Source: Lactobacillus delbrueckii (GTDB taxonomy: Bacteria > Bacillota > Bacilli > Lactobacillales > Lactobacillaceae). Taken from it: a stretch of 7,844 nucleotides of DNA. The stretch lies in contig SFHY01000055.1 in assembly GCA_004556255.1 (NCBI GenBank), forward strand, positions 1 through 7,844, given 5' to 3'. The number at the start of each line of letters is the position of its first letter. Within the stretch, counting starts at the first letter, position 1. The notes under the pieces are model-generated. The model was not told the origin of the DNA, ran no database searches, and was given only the letters and a program-made list of their open reading frames with translations. Below are positions 6,268-7,844 of this stretch, piece after piece. Position numbers and translations under genes: made by a program.

Positions 6268-6294
6268 GCCAAAAAATACCGGGAAAACTAAAAT
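6266..6294 (+). promoter_or_regulatory. Promoter of the second phosphatase-macrodomain unit
   Basis: TTGCCA (6266-6271, one mismatch to TTGACA) and TAAAAT (6289-6294, one mismatch to TATAAT) are 17 nt apart. The -35 begins in the last bases of the terminator T-run. The leader to the ATG at 6343 is about 40 nt. Confidence 0.7.
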
Positions 6295-6342
6295 GGAAGG
6301 GAGAAGAATTTTTCGCGGATTTTCGGAAAAGAGGGATGCAGG

Positions 6343-7125
6343 ATGGAGATGCAAAGGGTGATTGAACTGGACATGCCGGTCAACTTCCGTGACCTGGGCG
6401 GCTATCAAGGCTTGGACGGCCGGCAGGTTAAGTGGCGGAAGATCTACCGGTCGGCGGCTTTAAACGAGATGTCAGCCAGGGACCGGGTCAAGCTGGCCAA
6501 CCTGCGTATTACGGTGGACTGTGACCTGCGGTCCAGCCGGGAGCAGCGGTCCTACCCCGACCTGCTCTGGCCGGGGGTCCGTTTTGTGAATATTGGCCTT
6601 TACGCTGAAGGGGACCGCTTCAACCAGGCCCATCCTTTCTTGCGCATTTTTCACCATCTGCCGGAGTTTGACGACTACCTGCCCAAGATTTACCAGCAGG
6701 TTTTGTTAAATGAGCACTCAGAAGAGGGGATCAAGCGGGTCTTTGAGGAGCTGCTGAAACTGCCGGAGGACCAGGCCTTGGTCTACCACTGCGCGGCCGG
6801 GAAGGACCGGACGGGGATCATCAGTATTTTGATCTTGATGGCCCTGGGCGTGGACGACAAGACCATCGCGGAGGACTATTTGCTGACGGATGAGCTGTAC
6901 GATTTTTCCATTGAGAAGCAGCACCCGACTAATGAGAAGCTGTCGCAGGTGATCGCGAAGATGAACGTGACCCGGGGCGAAGGACCGGCGGTTAAAGGGA
7001 TCACGGAGACTATCCGGCAGGGCTGGGGCAGTTTTGACAAATTTTTTACCAGAAAACTGGGCTTTAAGCAGGCAGATTTGGAAAAGTTCCGGGAAATGTA
7101 CTTAGAGGAGGAAGAGACAAACTAA
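6343..7125 (+). CDS. Tyrosine/lipid-type CX5R phosphatase, second of a tandem pair
   Basis: A 260-residue paralogue of the preceding phosphatase, alignable over its whole length. It has the canonical NFRDLGGY (14-21), DGRQVKW and YRSAAL, VDCDLRS (58-64), and the catalytic loop HCAAGKDRTG (149-158) with Cys150 and Arg156. Near the C-terminus ITETIRQGWGSFDKFF matches ITETIRQTWGGFDRYF of its neighbour. The pair differs in the P-loop (AA versus SM) and in the middle region (about 88-125), so substrate preference may differ. The start at 6343 follows GAGGG at 7 nt; ATG 6349 is possible. Its stop overlaps the next start by one base (TAATG), so it is translationally coupled to the macrodomain gene. 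It has no signal peptide or membrane helix. The acidic tail EEEET contains the next gene's ribosome site at the DNA level. Confidence 0.9.
   Translation: MEMQRVIELDMPVNFRDLGGYQGLDGRQVKWRKIYRSAALNEMSARDRVKLANLRITVDCDLRSSREQRSYPDLLWPGVRFVNIGLYAEGDRFNQAHPFLRIFHHLPEFDDYLPKIYQQVLLNEHSEEGIKRVFEELLKLPEDQALVYHCAAGKDRTGIISILILMALGVDDKTIAEDYLLTDELYDFSIEKQHPTNEKLSQVIAKMNVTRGEGPAVKGITETIRQGWGSFDKFFTRKLGFKQADLEKFREMYLEEEETN
7104..7111 (+). promoter_or_regulatory. Ribosome binding site of the macrodomain gene inside the phosphatase coding end
   Basis: AGAGGAGG, a near-perfect Shine-Dalgarno, lies within the last codons of the phosphatase, 13 nt before the ATG at 7125. The spacing is long, but together with the TAATG overlap it supports translational coupling. 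Confidence 0.6.
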
Positions 7126-7625
7126 TGAATTTAGAAATCTGGCAAGGGGATATCACGACTTTGAAGGTGGACGCGATCGTCAACGCGGCTAACCGGGAAC
7201 TGCGGGGCGGCGGTGGCGTTGATGGGGCCATCCACCGGGCAGCGGGACCGGAATTGAATGAGGCCTGCCGGGCCCTGGGCAGCTGCGAGACGGGTGAGGC
7301 CAAGATCACGCCGGGTTTTAACCTGCCGGCTAAGTACATCATCCATACTGTAGGGCCGATTTACGCGGGTTCACACAGCGATCCTCTGCTTTTAGCGGCC
7401 TGCTACAGAAACAGCCTGCGGGTGGCTAAGGAAAATGGCCTGCACTCGGTCGCTTTTTCTGCGATTTCAACTGGGGTCTACGGCTATCCGCTGGACGCGG
7501 CCAGCAAGGTGGCCTTCGGTGAGGTCCGCAAGTGGCTGAGAGAACATAAAGATTACGAAATGCGGGTAATCATGGTGGCCTACGACGCCCGGACTTACGC
7601 CTTGTACCAGAAATTGCTGGGGTAG
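7125..7625 (+). CDS. Macrodomain protein, probable O-acetyl-ADP-ribose deacetylase / ADP-ribosyl hydrolase (YmdB/MacroD type)
   Basis: A stand-alone macrodomain of 166 residues, normal length for this class. It binds the ADP-ribose moiety. Family members remove acetyl from O-acetyl-ADP-ribose or mono-ADP-ribose from acidic residues. Motifs in order are QGDIT (7-11, adenine pocket), IVNAANRELRGGGGVDGAIHRAAG (18-41, with the catalytic-type Asn20/Asn23 and Asp33) and AISTGVYGYP (113-122, diphosphate loop). All are intact, which argues for activity. It is the second gene of a unit with the CX5R phosphatase. The start is set by the TAATG overlap. No sirtuin or ADP-ribosyltransferase (the usual functional partners) lies in the window, so the source of the ADP-ribosyl substrate is unknown. 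Confidence 0.93.
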   Translation: MNLEIWQGDITTLKVDAIVNAANRELRGGGGVDGAIHRAAGPELNEACRALGSCETGEAKITPGFNLPAKYIIHTVGPIYAGSHSDPLLLAACYRNSLRVAKENGLHSVAFSAISTGVYGYPLDAASKVAFGEVRKWLREHKDYEMRVIMVAYDARTYALYQKLLG

Positions 7626-7673
7626 GAAATGGAGATTGACATCTCTTTCATAATTGCTTAAGCTAATACTAAT

Positions 7674-7689
7674 TTGAAAATGGTATAAA
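7674..7689 (+). promoter_or_regulatory. Candidate promoter of the gene at the right edge
   Basis: TATAAA (7684-7689) preceded by TGG gives an extended -10. A TTGAAA at 7674-7679 is too close to be its -35. A consensus TTGACA occurs at 7636-7641 but has only a poor -10 (TAAGCT) at 17 nt. GGAGAT/ATCTCT at 7631-7646 is a weak hairpin after the macrodomain gene with a very short T-run, so termination there is doubtful. Confidence 0.4.
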
Positions 7690-7721
7690 TTATATTTTTG
7701 CTTACAAGAGAGGGATAGAAG

Positions 7722-7844
7722 ATGTTGAGAAAATATTACGTGACAATCGTCTTTACCCTGCTGGCTCTGCTAAATTTGCTGAGCAGCTGGGGAACGATGC
7801 AGTACCGCCTGGTCATGCTGGCTTTAAACCTGGTCTGCGGCTTT
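7722..7844 (+). CDS. Start of an unidentified membrane protein, cut by the window edge
   Basis: Forty-one codons are visible, beginning MLRKYYVTIVFTLLALLNLLSS. A short basic N-terminus followed by a hydrophobic helix suggests a membrane anchor or first transmembrane segment. A second hydrophobic run (LVMLALNLVCGF) begins before the edge, which favours a multi-pass membrane protein over a secreted one. The start follows AGAGGG at 7 nt. Too little is present to name a family. Confidence 0.65.
   Translation, partial: MLRKYYVTIVFTLLALLNLLSSWGTMQYRLVMLALNLVCGF

Noticed and set aside
7626..7721. Possible small RNA or riboswitch between the macrodomain gene and the last gene
   Set aside because: There is only a weak 6-bp hairpin and an 8-bp GCTTAAGC palindrome; no recognisable conserved RNA structure.

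Overview
The window looks like a piece of a GC-rich Lactobacillus, most like the L. delbrueckii group. This is inferred from the protein families and their sequence character, not from a search. At the left edge it appears to be joined to DNA from one or two other Firmicutes. Such a join is what one would expect from a metagenome contig.

Layout. (1) From 2578 to the left edge there is one uninterrupted minus-strand reading frame. Its first ~629 codons are a ClpL-type AAA+ disaggregase. Near 690 it passes, still in frame, into ~59 codons resembling an NCS2 purine permease. Near 514 it passes into the C-terminal half of an LplB-type sugar ABC permease. The ClpL C-terminus is missing. I read this as two assembly joins at short shared words rather than a natural three-part protein. 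(2) A 78-codon Xre-like helix-turn-helix protein (2702-2938, minus) lies upstream of clpL. Its promoter is covered by an elaborate palindromic operator. (3) gatD (3065-3733, minus), the glutaminase subunit of lipid II isoglutaminyl synthase, has its own promoter and a strong terminator. Its usual partner murT is not beside it. (4) Divergently, glpK (glycerol kinase, 3931-5439, plus) has a cre-like CcpA box in its leader. It carries Gln231 where Gram-positive GlpKs normally carry the histidine phosphorylated by HPr. (5) Close behind glpK come two tandem paralogous CX5R phosphatases of the NFRDLGGY/HCxxGKDRTG (LipA/MptpB-like) family at 5473-6231 and 6343-7125. A terminator and a new promoter separate them. 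(6) The second phosphatase is translationally coupled (TAATG) to a macrodomain protein of the YmdB/MacroD type (7125-7625). (7) A truncated membrane-protein gene starts at 7722 and runs off the right edge.

How the genes may work together. glpK and the first phosphatase probably share a transcript. The second phosphatase and the macrodomain form a second unit. The two CX5R phosphatases plus a macrodomain hydrolase make a small cluster for removing phospho- and possibly ADP-ribosyl groups, with substrates unknown. The Xre protein probably represses its own promoter and may also influence clpL, since no convincing separate clpL promoter or CtsR box is visible.

I see no CRISPR array, tRNA, rRNA, insertion sequence or clear defence system. 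The most notable biological signals are the tripartite operator, the loss of the GlpK regulatory histidine alongside a retained cre, and the phosphatase-phosphatase-macrodomain cluster. The most important quality signal is the chimeric left end.
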